Below, in pieces: positions 1 through 11,674 of a stretch of DNA of 64,000 nucleotides (position 1 is its first letter; every line of letters begins with the position of its first letter). The notes below the pieces were generated by a model, which saw only the letters and a list, made by a program, of their open reading frames with translations, was not told the DNA's origin and ran no database searches. The translations under genes and the position numbers were made by a program. This stretch comes from Zeus faber (lineage: Eukaryota > Chordata > Actinopteri > Zeiformes > Zeidae). The stretch is taken from positions 4,825,001 through 4,889,000 of the forward strand of contig OY482861.1 in assembly GCA_960531495.1 (NCBI GenBank), in the 5' to 3' direction.

Positions 1-3000
1 CGTTGATAAATAACATTTGATCAATTATCGATTTCTCATGGTTAATTTACATTACTCAACTCCTAAAAATTACATTTATTATGTGCTAAGCTTTGAACTG
101 CTAGTCTTACCTTTTGGATAGGGAGTATTCAACTATAAGTCCCATCATTCTGCAGTCTGATTAGAAAAAATGGAGAGGTTATTTGGCATTCCAATCAAGT
201 TAACACCTTTTTAATACAAATATATATGTATAATGACAATAACAGAGCCAGCATTCAAATTGAGACTATATAAAACCTAGAAGGGCTATTAATAACATAT
301 TTGTCAATTAATGAAACAATCACTTTCATCTATAATCTGTGCCTAATTATGTTTCTACTAAATTATTGAATTTACAAACTATTCAAAACCTTTTCCTAAA
401 ATTTTGGAAAATTATTTAATTTAAATTTGGCAATATTCTTATTAGAATGTAGTATTTCTTAGAAATAATCTGTGTGCTATCAGGATAGACAGATTGATAA
501 AACAATGGCTGAGAAAACACAGAAGCAGTCCTTATGGTAATCATACAGATCATTTCCAGCAGGACTTCAGATGGTCAGTCATTCCACAGCTCTCAGCTGG
601 AGAAGAAATTCCAATTGCAGTCATTCAGTTTCATCGTGTCTGATGCAGTGACATCATTGAATCCAGTTCCAAAGAAGCACAGTTGATGAGACTCCTCAAC
701 TGTGCACAACATCATTTCCAATTGTGCGTTTGCTGTACTTGGAGGCCAAACACTTCATGTTCGTTGGTGGAGGGGAGGATCAGCAGGAGTCAACGCTTGC
801 ATTTGATTTTCCATAACAGAAGCTTTTTCATGTTCAGAAAATGTCCCAAGTTATTCAGCCTGACGTTGGCCAAACTGGATCTCGTATACAAGGTCTTCTC
901 AGAAATGCAGGAGTAGGCAAGTCTCTCAGCAGGATATCAGGGTTTTGGTCTTGTGTGAAAAAACCCCTAAGGTGCTCAATGTATTGTTCTCATACATTAT
1001 CATAAGATGAAAGCAAAGGTCTACCACTGTAGGAAGCAGTGTCATAGAGGTAATCACTCCAGGGTGCTCTGACAACAGTGTCCCTCAGTCTTAACACAGT
1101 AATCCTTAACTCAGCTTCTGAAGGTTGTTTCAACAACTAGACTAGACAACTAGAATGTCATATTAAAATAAGAACTAATCAAGAATTATTCTGGTTCTAT
1201 AATGCACTCTATAATATCTGATGCTTTTATACATTTTAACGATTGGGCTCAATATGGGATATAGAGCTAAATTCAATCAAGGTCTCTCCATTTATATACT
1301 TGCATGCATATCATCCCAAAATAATTCCAATTGAACCTATTAATTAATCAAATTTGCAAATCAGTTAAATACAAATAGTAATATCAATAATGTACAAGGA
1401 CCTTTGAATGCTAGACATATTATGGCCTTACTCATTTGTAGAGCAATCCTCTTTGATCTGATCTCTTTGTCAGTCCTCCAAGTCTTCTCAATCAGATGCA
1501 GTCACATCTACACTGGTCAAAACTGCAGTGATTCAAGATTCAAGATTCAAGAGGTTTATTCGTCACATACATATACATACTTTCATACATATATGCAGTG
1601 AAATGTAATGCAACGCACCCGGTGATAACACACAATATGTCCTAGGAAGTGAGTGTGTGAGTGAGTGGATTCCTGCTTCAAACTGTGGAAATAAAACACT
1701 GAATAGATGGGTTGGTTAATTCATCAATATATAATTACAACATTAATCGGATCACAAGATATTTTCAAGTTTAAACTTAATATTTTTGAATGTCCAAATT
1801 AAAAAAAAAATAACATCTAAATGGCCAACGTATTTTACATCTATTTAAGTGTTTCAATTTTTAGTAAGCGAACGTACACAACCCATTACCTCTCTTGTAT
1901 ACAAAACCAAACAATTATTCCTCTTTGTTAAACTACTTGTTAAATTTTATACTGTATATCAACATCTATCTTATTCAATGTCAAATCGAGATTACTTCTA
2001 GAGTAAGACAAAAAAAAACAAAAAGGAACCGGTAAGGATTTGAAACATACAAACACAGTTGTATCTCACACCAAAACTAACAATTCACTCATGCAATATC
2101 ATGATTTAATGTATAGTGTTTAATCTATACTATTTAGTTATTTATCATATCCTTTCATTTAGAATTACCAATTTACTATTTCTTTGTGCCATTCAATTTA
2201 CTACCGCTGTAACACTGCAGACTATATCCCTCTGTGGGAAAGATAAAGGATTATCTTTTCTCAACCAGCAGATTACTTTGACACAAGAACACAAAAGGGA
2301 AAAATAAAGTACATTTAAAAAAGAATAACTCTTTATAAACCAAAAACAAATTCATTTCTGCTGCCACTATGCATCATTTCCGCTCTCTGCGATGTCTTAA
2401 AATATATTTTGGAAGCAATTCCTTTTTTAATTGATATTGATTAATTTTGTTTTACCAATTTTGGAATGCTTTTCCATAAAATCTATTAACAAAGCACCAA
2501 CTATAGTTCTCAAAAAAACAAAACTCACCATACTCCTAACCTTACCAAAACAATTTAATGAACCAAAAACACTTCCAACTATTATCACAATCATCTCTCT
2601 AAACACAATCCAACAGTTCAAACCGTGCAATATCTATTCATACTACCACAGCATAGATCTCTGTTGTACAACATTTGACAAAAAGTTAAATTATTCAGTT
2701 CTGCAGCTTCCTCTGCTGAACCAATGTCCTACTAAAATGACTTTTACACGCACTCTTTTCCAAGTTTCATCCTAAACAAAGAATCCCAAATGCATCATGG
2801 GCAAACTTTCCCATCTTCATTGTCAAGATTTAAAAAAAATAAAATAAAAACAATGTCCTAATTCATTTGAAACCTTACGGTATCCTTTCTAGCAATTCTA
2901 CCAGATATTTCACATTATAATGCTACTTTTACACCAATGACTCCTGTGTGAAACTAGTTTAAAATGTAATGTACAGCACACATACCACGCTTATCTTGCA

Positions 3001-3045
3001 TTTATACATTCGCTTGTTTCATCGAGATTTTATCAGCCAAGAGGT
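1..3045 (-). other. Core repeat, copy 1 (left part), non-coding
   Basis: AT-rich sequence with no credible gene. It recurs directly at 11675-17085 and inverted at about 47456-55722; blocks near positions 60-180, 480-1130 and 2100-3040 are easy to match by eye. Strand is given relative to the LTR and primer-binding site at 9463-10032, which would make this the downstream part of an element read leftwards. The short ORFs here are not shared in frame with the other copies, so I do not call them genes. Position 896-900 is the empty site for Gypsy-C, about 286-297 that for ERV-C, and about 1155-1165 that for the L2 LINE. Confidence 0.75.
1532..1660 (+). repeat. Short interspersed repeat with TTCAAGA-type tail
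   Basis: Starts with repeated ATTCAAG units, then a stretch matching 38027-38240 and, inverted, about 40380-40598 (shared words include TGCAGTGAAATG and GCACCCGG). It is absent at the matching position in the other two core copies (about 16580 and 49670), so it inserted after the copies arose. The simple tail beside a conserved block is typical of a SINE or LINE 3' end; the family is not identified. Confidence 0.55.
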
Positions 3046-3418
3046 TGTAGTTTCTTGATGAATTTGATTTGTTGATGAAGAAGGAGAGACCGCTGACGCT
3101 GACTTGAGTAAAATAATAGATATATTACAAAAGAACAGCATCAGACTGGACTTGCCTAGGATGTCCAGGAGAGAACCGAGCCGGATGGATTCTCTGTCCA
3201 ATGACACTCAGGCAGGTGCTTTTATGCTAAGCCAGATACAATATTGACCATCTGATTCCCCTACATAGGTCACCGTTCACGTTTTCACCTCCCTTATCCC
3301 CGGGACCCCTGACAATGGGCTCTGTCTCTCTCTTGAGACCCCTGGCACCGTCTGTTAATAATTATTATTTTATACAATGGGCACTGTCTTGGGACGCTAC
3401 TCATTCCCAGACACTTCA
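3046..3418 (-). repeat. ERV-A 3' LTR
   Basis: On the minus strand it starts TGAAGTGT (TGAGGTGT in the other LTR) and ends ACTACA, the expected TG...CA ends. It is the same length as the 5' LTR at 8221-8593 and almost identical to it, and is immediately preceded on the minus strand by a G-rich polypurine tract. Confidence 0.88.
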
Positions 3419-3433
3419 TATTTCCCCCCTTCG
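3419..3433 (-). promoter_or_regulatory. ERV-A polypurine tract
   Basis: On the minus strand this reads AAGGGGGGAAATA directly against the 3' LTR. This is the usual site of plus-strand DNA priming in retroviruses and it fixes the orientation of the provirus. Confidence 0.8.
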
Positions 3434-4428
3434 AGACTACACAAAGTCTCGACAGAAAGAAGAGTCATTGAACTTACGACGTTAATTGGCTTAATAGAAA
3501 TCACCTACTAACAAACAGACTGATTATAATCTACCCTTTTGAACATGCTTAGTCATAGCAATACAATAAATTTGTGGAGTGTGAGAGCGAAAAACCCATC
3601 TGGCAGCTTCCTTTCTTAGTTCTTTCAACAACAATCAAGACAGGAAAATTCTCTCACGGTTCCTCTGCCCCGGGCAACCACTTATTGCACTCCAAATCAA
3701 TTAACCAATAGGAAGAAGGGTTTAGACAACTGTACAGGATGTTACATGTAAATGCATACATTCAGAACCTCAGAAATAAATCAAAAATTTTGTCCAAAGT
3801 CAGCGCTGGTCAACCCATCCGACCCAATGAACCTGTCCCTGCCTATTATCAATGTCCCTCAAAACCCCGCAAAAAAACAAAACACCTGAGGTCCCAACAT
3901 ATCCATTTCACCCTGTTACAGAAAACTTCAAAGAAAACAATACTAAATTAAAGTAATATGTCTTGCTAAAAATATCAATTGAGTACAGACTTTTCATCAA
4001 TAATACAAGTTGCATTGTAATAAACAAACTCCAATATTATAAAAACCTGCATAACACCTATGTATGTATAGAACTGTTGCTTTTTAACACCATCGATCTT
4101 CAATGCTATTTCACTCGACACTCCTGATCATGATGTCCTCATTCAGGGTCCTTGAATGTCCATGTTTGCGTGTTCAAGTCCATTAGGCTGTTAGGATCTC
4201 TGGACACAGCCAACCTCATACTGGTCCTGAAAGAAAAATTCACCAGCCAGTATCTTGCACACACAACAAATACAGTATAATAATTTCGTTTTTGCATTAC
4301 ACTTTAAAATTATTCCAATATATGATTAACATTTTCCTTTTCCCCCCTTTGTCCATGCATTTTCTCAGTCAAAAATAGGATTGAGTCTATGAAGGAATCA
4401 GATATTCAGTATAGATATTTCTCGACTA
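3434..4428 (-). other. ERV-A 3' non-coding region, no env seen
   Basis: About 1 kb between the deletion and the polypurine tract. It matches the 3' region of ERV-C (63112-64000), for example the block at 4130-4260 against 63150-63310. No reading frame is shared between the copies, and I see no surface or transmembrane Env features (signal peptide, CXXC, fusion peptide, immunosuppressive region). Env is either lost or decayed beyond recognition. Confidence 0.6.
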
Positions 4429-4439
4429 GTGTTAGCTCC

Positions 4440-4640
4440 TCACTACACACCTCTAATGCCAATTCAGACCTGTATATCAGTGTTTATCTTCATAGCTGCT
4501 CCTCTACTTCCTCATTCCACCACCAAGAATCCTCTCCTTTCGGCTGCTCCCCTTAGGGGCGCCGCAGTGCATTATCTACCTACAATTCCTTCTGTTCTGT
4601 TCATCTATAAACCTTCTATTTGGCCTTCTTCTCCTCATTC
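4440..4640 (-). mobile_element. RTE-like LINE 3' fragment nested in ERV-A
   Basis: The segment around 4525-4625 reads, on the minus strand, like the 3' end of RTE-type fish LINEs: a run ending CCCTAAGGGGAGCAGCCGAA followed by AGGAGAGGA. That end-of-ORF2 signature is common in teleost genomes. It is absent from ERV-B and ERV-C at this point, so it is a nested insertion or part of the rearrangement that removed pol. Only about 200 bp remain. Confidence 0.55.
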
Positions 4641-4643
4641 TTC

Positions 4644-5407
4644 TTATCCACCAACTGTATTTGGCTGAGTTTTCTGAGAGTCTCCTGGTCTTGTTCCTTC
4701 CTCCGCTTTAGCCCACATCCATCTGACTGCTGGGTCGTATCCTCCAATAGCTTCGTCCGATTCACTCACACTCTCTTCTCCTATTTCCAGGCTTCTGACT
4801 TGTTGTCTGCTTCCCAAATGGTTCCTTCTCTTGGTACTGTTGGAGCTCTGATACATCTTTATGGTTGTTGTAGCCTTGCCCATCTCTATTATTTGCTCAT
4901 CCTCATCTTTGAAGAGATAGTTGCCCTCCGTTGTCATCACTGGGAGCTGAGGATAAACATCAGTGAACTTCACCTCCTTCTCATAAGGCGGGGGCTTCTT
5001 TACAGATGCTGTATGTGAGAAGGGTGCGGTAATCTTGTCCCTCAATTTTTCTGCTTCCTTTTCATTTTTTTTATTTCTTGTCTACTTTGTTCTCTTTTCT
5101 TTTGCAGCTTCGAACCATGTCTGTCCCTCTTTTACGAACAGCTGTAGAATGCCAAGTTCTCTTTGTCTTTTCTCCGTGCGTCTCTTTCCTCTTTTTCCTT
5201 TCTTTTGATTTACTTTATATGTGGACACAAGCACCTGCATTGTTTTAATCACATCCGGGTTAAGAGTTCCTTCAGCTGGCCATGGTTGTTCAATGTCAGG
5301 CCACCGTTTGCTCCATTTTCCTGATATTTTTGCAAAATTTTAATTAGGGGATTATTCTTTCGCACTACATCAATAGGAGTGATTACTTTTGTAATTCTTG
5401 TAGCCAT
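4644..5407 (-). pseudogene. ERV-A gag remnant (matrix and p12-like part)
   Basis: Gag is the retroviral structural polyprotein. The start codon (5405-5407, minus) aligns with the gag starts of ERV-B (43431) and ERV-C (59030). The readable part, from 5045 down, is the matrix C-terminal region and an acidic linker (SLEIGEESVSESDEAIGGYD). It then jumps over the capsid to a short run in another frame that corresponds to the nucleocapsid leader. The matrix N-terminal part is frameshifted. Capsid and the CCHC knuckle are missing. Confidence 0.75.
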
Positions 5408-8199
5408 TTCTTTTATTGTAACTCTAATTGATTTATTTAAAAATCATTTATAAAGCACTGTGTAATCACACTCAACCAAAAACAACTGAATTTTCCAATC
5501 CCAAAGGAGACCAATAGCTTCCCACTTATGAAAGTAACTTCACTTGTTCATGATCTGATACATCTGATCATACTCATTTATCTTAAATGTCCATCAATGT
5601 TCACCCTCAAAACAGCCTCAATCAAGGTAAACCATACTCAGATAATGAAACCATTATTCACAGCACTCAACCGTATCTAGATCAAATCAGTTTTTCCGCA
5701 TGTGATCAATCAAATCAATAATACTCCATTAATTAGGCGAATGCCTTGATTACTCAGTATGTGCCAAGTCTCTTACTAACAAACTGCAAATGCTATATAA
5801 GAAAAATAACTACTGTAATCCTATATTTGAGAACAACCAATCATGTACGTTATAACTAAATGTATAGGCATATAGGTAAATGCAGGTGAGGTCTGTTGAA
5901 AGAGTTTGTGGATAATCCGTACTGGCCTTATTCAAGGAATACAGAATTCTATTGCGCTGTCATCCGCAAGCTCCCGGTGTCTGTGAAGAACTGCCAGATG
6001 TCTTGTCATCTGCCTCTTGGATGATCCAATTCAGACACAGTCCATCTTCTCTGTCTTTCCCCCAGCTCTCACACAGCAAAGTAAAAGAGAGGAAGAAAGA
6101 AAAAACAAAAAGAACAACACAAGAGTTCAGTGTCTTAAGACCACTCTAAATTCTTATACATACTATAATGCAATTCAATGAGACATACATTATTCTTTAT
6201 TAGCTTTTTATTCCTCGCGCATTTGAAATAAAGCAATGTTTAACTTTTATTCATACGACGCATTTAAATCTAAAGAGTATATTAGTCAATCTAATATCGC
6301 CTCTAATTCATTATTTTTATTCTATAGTCCTATTTAATTTTATTTCTCTTTTTATTTATTTATTTCCTTCTATCATACTAAGAAAGGAGAGAGAGAGAAG
6401 GGAGCTTCTTTTCAACACCCTCTTGTCAGGGGGAGTCGACTAAGCACCACCCCTTGCTCCACCTCTTAAATGTAGTCACACCTTCCAGTTTGCACTGGTT
6501 GTCAGCGAACGAACATCCTGTTTCAGCTCCCCTAGGCCACACAAAGAGTCATTAAACAAAGCTGGTTCCCTTCACTCAGCAGCCGAAACACAAACCTTTT
6601 CTCTTGCATCAAAAATCCCACTGTTCCTTCTATTTCACCAAGACTATCTGCTCCTTTAGCCAACAGAACTCACAACAAGCACTGTCACACACTCCAAGCA
6701 CAAAGAGAAAAAACTCACACACCAACCAAACAATCCACAAATCCTACCCATAATTCAGAGCAGGAGATTCTCTTTTCTTTTCTGAATGTGTACATGCATG
6801 TGTAGGCAGACTGTTTCTGGTGATTCTAGTCCTTCTCTCAAGAAGGTTCATTTTGTTATCAAAAATATAAAGTCTTGTGAAGGTTCATATCCTTTATCAA
6901 ATGTATAAAACGTCCTTGAAAGAAAAAGGCTCATATATATTTATCAAATGTCCTTTAAAGAAAAAGACTCATATATATTTATTATCAATTTTACAAAGTC
7001 CATAAACAGGCTCATGTATATTTATCACTAAAGGGGCAAGAAATGTTTCTTTTATATATTATCTAACTGCTCACCACATATTTATACCTATTTAATAACC
7101 CATGTATTCTATATATCATTTACACATATACACGAACAATACACAAATCTCTTCACATCTCTTTAGCCGGCACACTCACACACACACACAGGCACACTCA
7201 CACCCCAAATGGAAAAAGACATATCTGACCAGCAGTACATCAAATTCTCCAAAAACTTCAATAGCGCTTGACTTTATACTTTAACGTCAACTCATGTATA
7301 CTTTTCTAATTTCATCAAGATTTTCACTTTGGCCAGACTTTTACAATTTCACTATGGCCAAACTTTTAACAAATTATCCTTTTAATCAGATTCTCTCAGC
7401 ATGCACTCATTCTCTTAGGCTGGTTTAGCCCTGCTTTTCCCCATTTTTTCTCAAACTTTATTTTTCATCCTTTAAGCCTTTAACTTGTAACTCTTTTTAC
7501 TTCACTTTTCATCTTTTTAATCTTACTTTAGACTTTAAACTTTTATCTCTTTCACTTTTCATCCTTTTCATCTTACTCTAGGCTTTTAACTTTTATCTCT
7601 TTTTCACTTTTCATCCTTTTTCATCTTCATTCATATAATTTTATTTTGAGTCAATTCCCCTGGCCAGGGTTATTTCCTCTGTTTTTCCTTCCTAGATTTG
7701 ACTATATAATATTTTCAATCGGCCAACTTTCACGCAGCATTTAATGTACACATGTCTTATGTCTTTTTAAGGAGTTACGGGCCCTATATCCATTAATCTT
7801 GCATGGTTATTTAAATAACTTTTGGCTACTAGTTCTGCCATTCTACAATTACTTTTTAGTTCTACTTTTTCCACATCTTTTAAGCCTTTATCATTTACTT
7901 TTAACTTCATCTTTTATTTCTCTCGTCTCTATTCTCTATTTCAACTTAATTCTCTTTTTCTTCATTTATTATTCTCTTATTCCCCTTATTGACGTCTTTT
8001 ACAACTTAATAAACCCCAATTTAGACGGAAACTTACTTCACACATCAACACATCATCTCCAGCTCCGCACAATTTGCTTGCAATTTCCCAAAATACTACC
8101 ACTTCAAAAACCACACACAGCTCAATTTTGCGAGGTAACACTCACCCTGAGAGTGTTTTTTTGCTGGAGCAGGCAGCATCGGAAGGTGAGGCCCAGCAG
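5408..8199 (-). other. ERV-A long leader
   Basis: About 2.8 kb between primer-binding site and gag. It aligns over its length with the leaders of ERV-B and ERV-C. It holds two repeat blocks read on the minus strand: a purine-rich tract (about 7440-7640, AAAAGTTAAAAG-type units) and a block of TTTGATAAATATATATGAG units (about 6850-7030). No shared ORF is visible. Retroviral leaders are usually a few hundred bases. Confidence 0.7.
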
Positions 8200-8217
8200 A
8201 TCCTGTTCGTGATGCCA
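8200..8217 (-). promoter_or_regulatory. ERV-A primer-binding site
   Basis: Minus strand TGGCATCACGAACAGGAT, three bases (AAG) after the 5' LTR. TGG pairs with the tRNA CCA end. The same sequence with one change occurs after the unrelated LTR at 47438-47455, which argues that it is a real primer site. I could not assign the tRNA. Confidence 0.75.
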
Positions 8218-8220
8218 CTT

Positions 8221-8593
8221 TGTAGTTTCTTGATGAATTTGATGTGTTGATGAAGAAGGAGAGACCGCTGACGCTGACTTGAGTAAAATAATAGATTTAT
8301 TACAAAAGAACAGGATCAGACTGGACTTGCCTAGGTTGCGCAGGAGAGAACCGAGCCGGATGGATTCTCTGTCGAATGACACTCAGGCAGGTGCTTTTAT
8401 ACTAAGCCAGATACAATGTTGACCATCTGATTCCCCTACATAGGTCACCGTTCACGTTTTCACCTCCCTTATCCCCGGGACCCCTGACAATGAGCTCTGT
8501 CTCTCTCTTGAGACCCCTGGCACCGTCTGTTAATAATTATTATTTTATACAATGGGCACTGTCTTGGGACGCTACTCATTCCCAGACACCTCA
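8221..8593 (-). repeat. ERV-A 5' LTR with TATA box and poly(A) signal
   Basis: 373 bp, TGAGGTGT to ACTACA on the minus strand. A TATAAAA box lies at about 8395-8401 and AATAAA at 8296-8301, in the order expected for U3-R-U5, so transcription would start near 8365-8370 and run leftwards into the leader. Promoter activity is inferred from these elements only. Confidence 0.87.
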
Positions 8594-9462
8594 AGGCTAA
8601 ACAAAACCCAAGAAACTGTCTCTCTGAACTCATCTCATCCATACGTGTTCCAGAGTGATCAATCGGCCAGACCCCAATTTGATCACACAGGGTTCATGTG
8701 AGAGTGTATTATACTGCAAATAGAATCACACAGTGGGCCCTTGAACTCCGTTCTCCTCCTAACTATTTAAAACTTACTGAAACTAGTTAGAAAGTAAGTT
8801 GCATAGCTGGATTATCAATACCTCCAAAATGAAATCTTAACAAACTAGTAAAAAACAATAAACAAAACAATAATTACATTATGATAATAACAATTATTAT
8901 TATTGTCTTTGATTTTATTTTTCTTCCCTTTTTCTTTATAATCAATTTTACTCTAGTTATTAATTAAGAAACACCAGAAGTTTCTCAACGCTTCTGCTAG
9001 GAGGAATCAACAATACTCTATAATATTATGTATTCAATAATGTTGAGTTATTATTGAATAAAAATGTATATATTAAAAAGAAATAATAATAAAGATAAAC
9101 AAACAAAAATCCCACGATCGTCTTGATCGATACAATATTTTCCGGTCCCCAAGACCAATCATCCGCTACCCCTTCCTTGTTGCACCACACGCAAACAGGC
9201 CATACGTCTATGTGAGGGGGGGAGTTTCTGAGTTAACAAGGAAGTTTTACTCAGAGCCATTTCTTACACAATAGCTTTTCCTTCGATCTTCTCTGATCGG
9301 TACAATATCTCAGTTAGTCCTCACCACAATTTTTCCAAGATCTCTTGTTGCTCTCTGCTGGATCTGCCAGTCATGCCAGACGACTCCTTCTCCGATGTCT
9401 TTGTAGTCGGTTCCTGCCTGCCCTAACCTGGGCATGAAGAGTTCCAACAGAGGCAAGCAGAG
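8594..9462 (-). other. Core repeat, copy 1 (continuation) with 5' leader
   Basis: Non-coding. It matches, inverted, 47456-48340. The part next to the primer-binding site (about 9310-9462) pairs with 47456-47620, including a splice-donor-like GGTGAGG read on the minus strand near 9325-9335. No gene is visible. Confidence 0.7.
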
Positions 9463-9480
9463 ATCCTGCCGACAACGCCA
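9463..9480 (-). promoter_or_regulatory. Primer-binding site of LTR family 2 (left copy)
   Basis: Minus strand TGGCGTTGTCGGCAGGAT, three bases after the LTR. From memory of vertebrate tRNA-Ser 3' ends it would pair at 17 of 18 positions. The right-hand copy of this family has a different primer site (47438-47455). Confidence 0.65.
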
Positions 9481-9483
9481 AAC

Positions 9484-10032
9484 TGTGGAAGAAATTCTTC
9501 CGCAATGATCGGTGAGGTTAATCTGCCCGCTACAAGAAAGCAAAACTGAGAATATCCAAGATTATTTATTCTGCAGAATAAAGAGAAAGATTCAGTATTG
9601 CTCCAAAGCAGCGCTCAGATCAATCTGATATCACAGAAAAAGACAGGAGGCTTTATACTGGAAATCAGGGTGTGGTTTGGGTCAGAGGTCTCCGACGAGT
9701 CTGCCCCCCCCGCCCCCTATCTGTCTTCCCCCTTCCTAGACAATGGAAATAACAGGTACTTGCAAACTTGACCTGGCAGAAGCGGGTTGCATGACAATGT
9801 ACTTCTAGGTTCCCCTGTTGAGTGTCCCTCATCTCTATAGAAGGTAAACAGGACCAAGTGTGATCTGGTTCTTTCATATTAGAATTGACATTGTAGGAGC
9901 AAAACATTTCTCTTTACATGAACTCTAGGGGGTTCCTGAGGGGACAGACACAAATGTTTTAAAACCCCCTTTTGGAGGTAGAGGCCTTTGTCCTCATTCA
10001 AAATAGCTGATCGTAATCATTTTTCTCTCACA
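9484..10032 (-). repeat. LTR of family 2 (left copy)
   Basis: On the minus strand TGTGAGAG to TTCCACA, 549 bp. It matches LTRs at 19139-19682, 46345-46888 and 46968-47433. It carries the 18-bp palindrome TTTATTCTGCAGAATAAA at 9565-9582, which supplies AATAAA on both strands. The sequence just beyond 10032 reads CCGGGAGA on the minus strand, a possible short polypurine tract, so this LTR may have internal sequence on both sides. Confidence 0.8.
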
Positions 10033-11640
10033 TCTCCCGGTTAGTATTTAATGCAGGGACCCGGGTTGGTCATGCCATGTGATCGTCCTTGCTTTCCCAT
10101 CATCACTAATGGCAAGAATGAAACTCGGGCGAGCATATTTCAAAACAAGCAAAGCAATGGAGAAACTAGTGGGGAAACTCTCCCTCTCACACATTACTAA
10201 ATGGCTCTGGCACTACAAACTTTGGTTTGCCACAACAATATTACAAAACGGAATGCCTGTAAGTAGAGAAAAAACAAGATTTGTGACGAATCCTGTGTCC
10301 TCATCTTGGGGGGTGTGGGCAACAACCATCATTAGACAAGAGCAAAATGAGGTATGGAGGCTTTGTCGGCTGTGTTGGTTCCAACATTTCCCTATAGAGA
10401 TGGGATCAAGTACATTAACATAAATTACGCAAATAGGGAGGTAGAATGGAAGGGTTATGATGTCAAAACATTAAACAGATATTCTGTATATCCCAATCAG
10501 TTACACCACTCTGTTTCACATTGGCCCGTACACATTCATGGACTCAAAATAAAATAAAAGACAGTTTATGACAGATAGAAACACAAACACAATATGGACA
10601 AACACAAACACAACCTGAACAAACACAACTGGCTATATAAAAAAGACAAAACACTGTTTTACACAAAAACATATGACAAACAGACAACACGAAAGTCCTC
10701 CTAATAATTGTACTCATGAGTCTAAATCATTGTAGTTGAACTTTTAAAGGGCTTCAGTAGTTAGATCCAGGCGGGTCGAAGCCACAATGGCTATTGCTGA
10801 CAAGCAGTCATGTGAGTCTCCATAAATGGTAGAAGTTGGAGTAGGATCGGTGCACCACTTCAAAATAACATGAGAAGTGAAAGTTGCACATGTTGATGAT
10901 GGAAAGGTGTTGTTGGAAAGAAATGCACCGATTAGCTTCGTAGCAAGATAGAGACTACAGCATGAAATCAACACAATAACCTCGGCACCAAGTTTCTGAG
11001 TGTAGTATGCAACAAGACGTAATTCACCTCCATATGATGGCAACAACACAGCTAACATTGAACCATCTCCGTCATCCACAGTTTTTCAATCCCGCAAACC
11101 CCAACATGAACAAGGTGCACAAGCTTGTTTGAAGGCAATAATGGCTGGGCAAAACGTTGCCTCATTCCACGATCCGAAAACAACAATAATCACCACAGCC
11201 CAGAAAGGCCATGCCAGGGTGTGACCCAGAGGAGAAAAAAATAAAAATACATGTCATGACTCAAAAAATTAGCGTTCTTTTGTTTCATTCTTCGGCTGGA
11301 GTTATAAGGGAAAGATAAAACTGTGACCATCTTGTTCAATGTATTTTAGGAAGTCCTGTATATCCATGATACAAGCAAATCAATGAACTGTCAACATTCA
11401 AGTTAAGGTTCTACCATTGAACAATTCAAAATTTGTCAAAATGAATTTCTGTAATGTGGCAGGAAAAAACATTACCAGAGGCTCTTCAACAATAAGTTAA
11501 GCAACTAGAGAATGCCATTCGCACACCAAAATAATTTTAAATTTAGCCTTCATTACTATATTCCTAATATACCTATATAATTTTACTTATACCCTTAAGG
11601 GTATAATTAATAACTGTAAAATAATAAGCCTGAGATCTTT
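10033..11640 (-). other. Decayed retroviral region, mostly unassigned
   Basis: No complete gene. A minus-strand stretch at 10744-11079 resembles retroviral RNase H/connection sequence. The plus-strand ORF at 10079-10423 has no recognisable domain and I do not believe it is a gene. Around 10560-10680 there is an ACAAACACAA-rich run. This may be the 3' half of a family 2 provirus ending at the LTR 9484-10032. Confidence 0.4.
10744..11079 (-). pseudogene. Retroviral pol fragment, RNase H/connection-like
   Basis: The 111-residue reading frame contains LRLVAYYTQKLGA near residues 19-31, ATKLIGA near 46-52, TSHV near 68-71 and a DSHDCL motif near 86-91. That order is the pattern at the RT-RNase H junction of gamma-like retroviruses and is also seen, with different residues, in ERV-C (NGEPHDC, about 62190-62215). 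The stretch between is shorter than usual, so it has an internal deletion. It has no RT catalytic motif. Homology is by pattern only. Confidence 0.5.
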
Positions 11641-11674
11641 AGCAGTCATCAAACTAAATAGATGCCTGACTGGT

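Larger units (their letters stand above)
3046..8593 (-). mobile_element. ERV-A: internally deleted endogenous retrovirus
   Basis: Two 373-bp LTRs (3046-3418 and 8221-8593) flank leader, a gag remnant and a 3' non-coding region. A primer-binding site follows the 5' LTR and a polypurine tract precedes the 3' LTR. Flanks AGGT (3042-3045) and AGGC (8594-8597) look like a 4-bp target duplication with one mismatch; the inverted core copy near 48330-48345 shows the unoccupied sequence. I count about 11 LTR differences by eye (about 3%). Capsid, protease, pol and env are missing, replaced around 4440-4640 by an RTE-like fragment. Not competent to encode enzymes. Confidence 0.88.

Noticed and set aside
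683-916. 77-residue open frame shared in reading with 55059-55295 on the other strand
   Set aside because: The shared reading reflects inverted core homology; the frames diverge at both ends and the middle core copy does not keep it.
10079-10557. Two overlapping plus-strand open frames
   Set aside because: No recognisable domain, antisense to a decaying retroviral region, no supporting signals.
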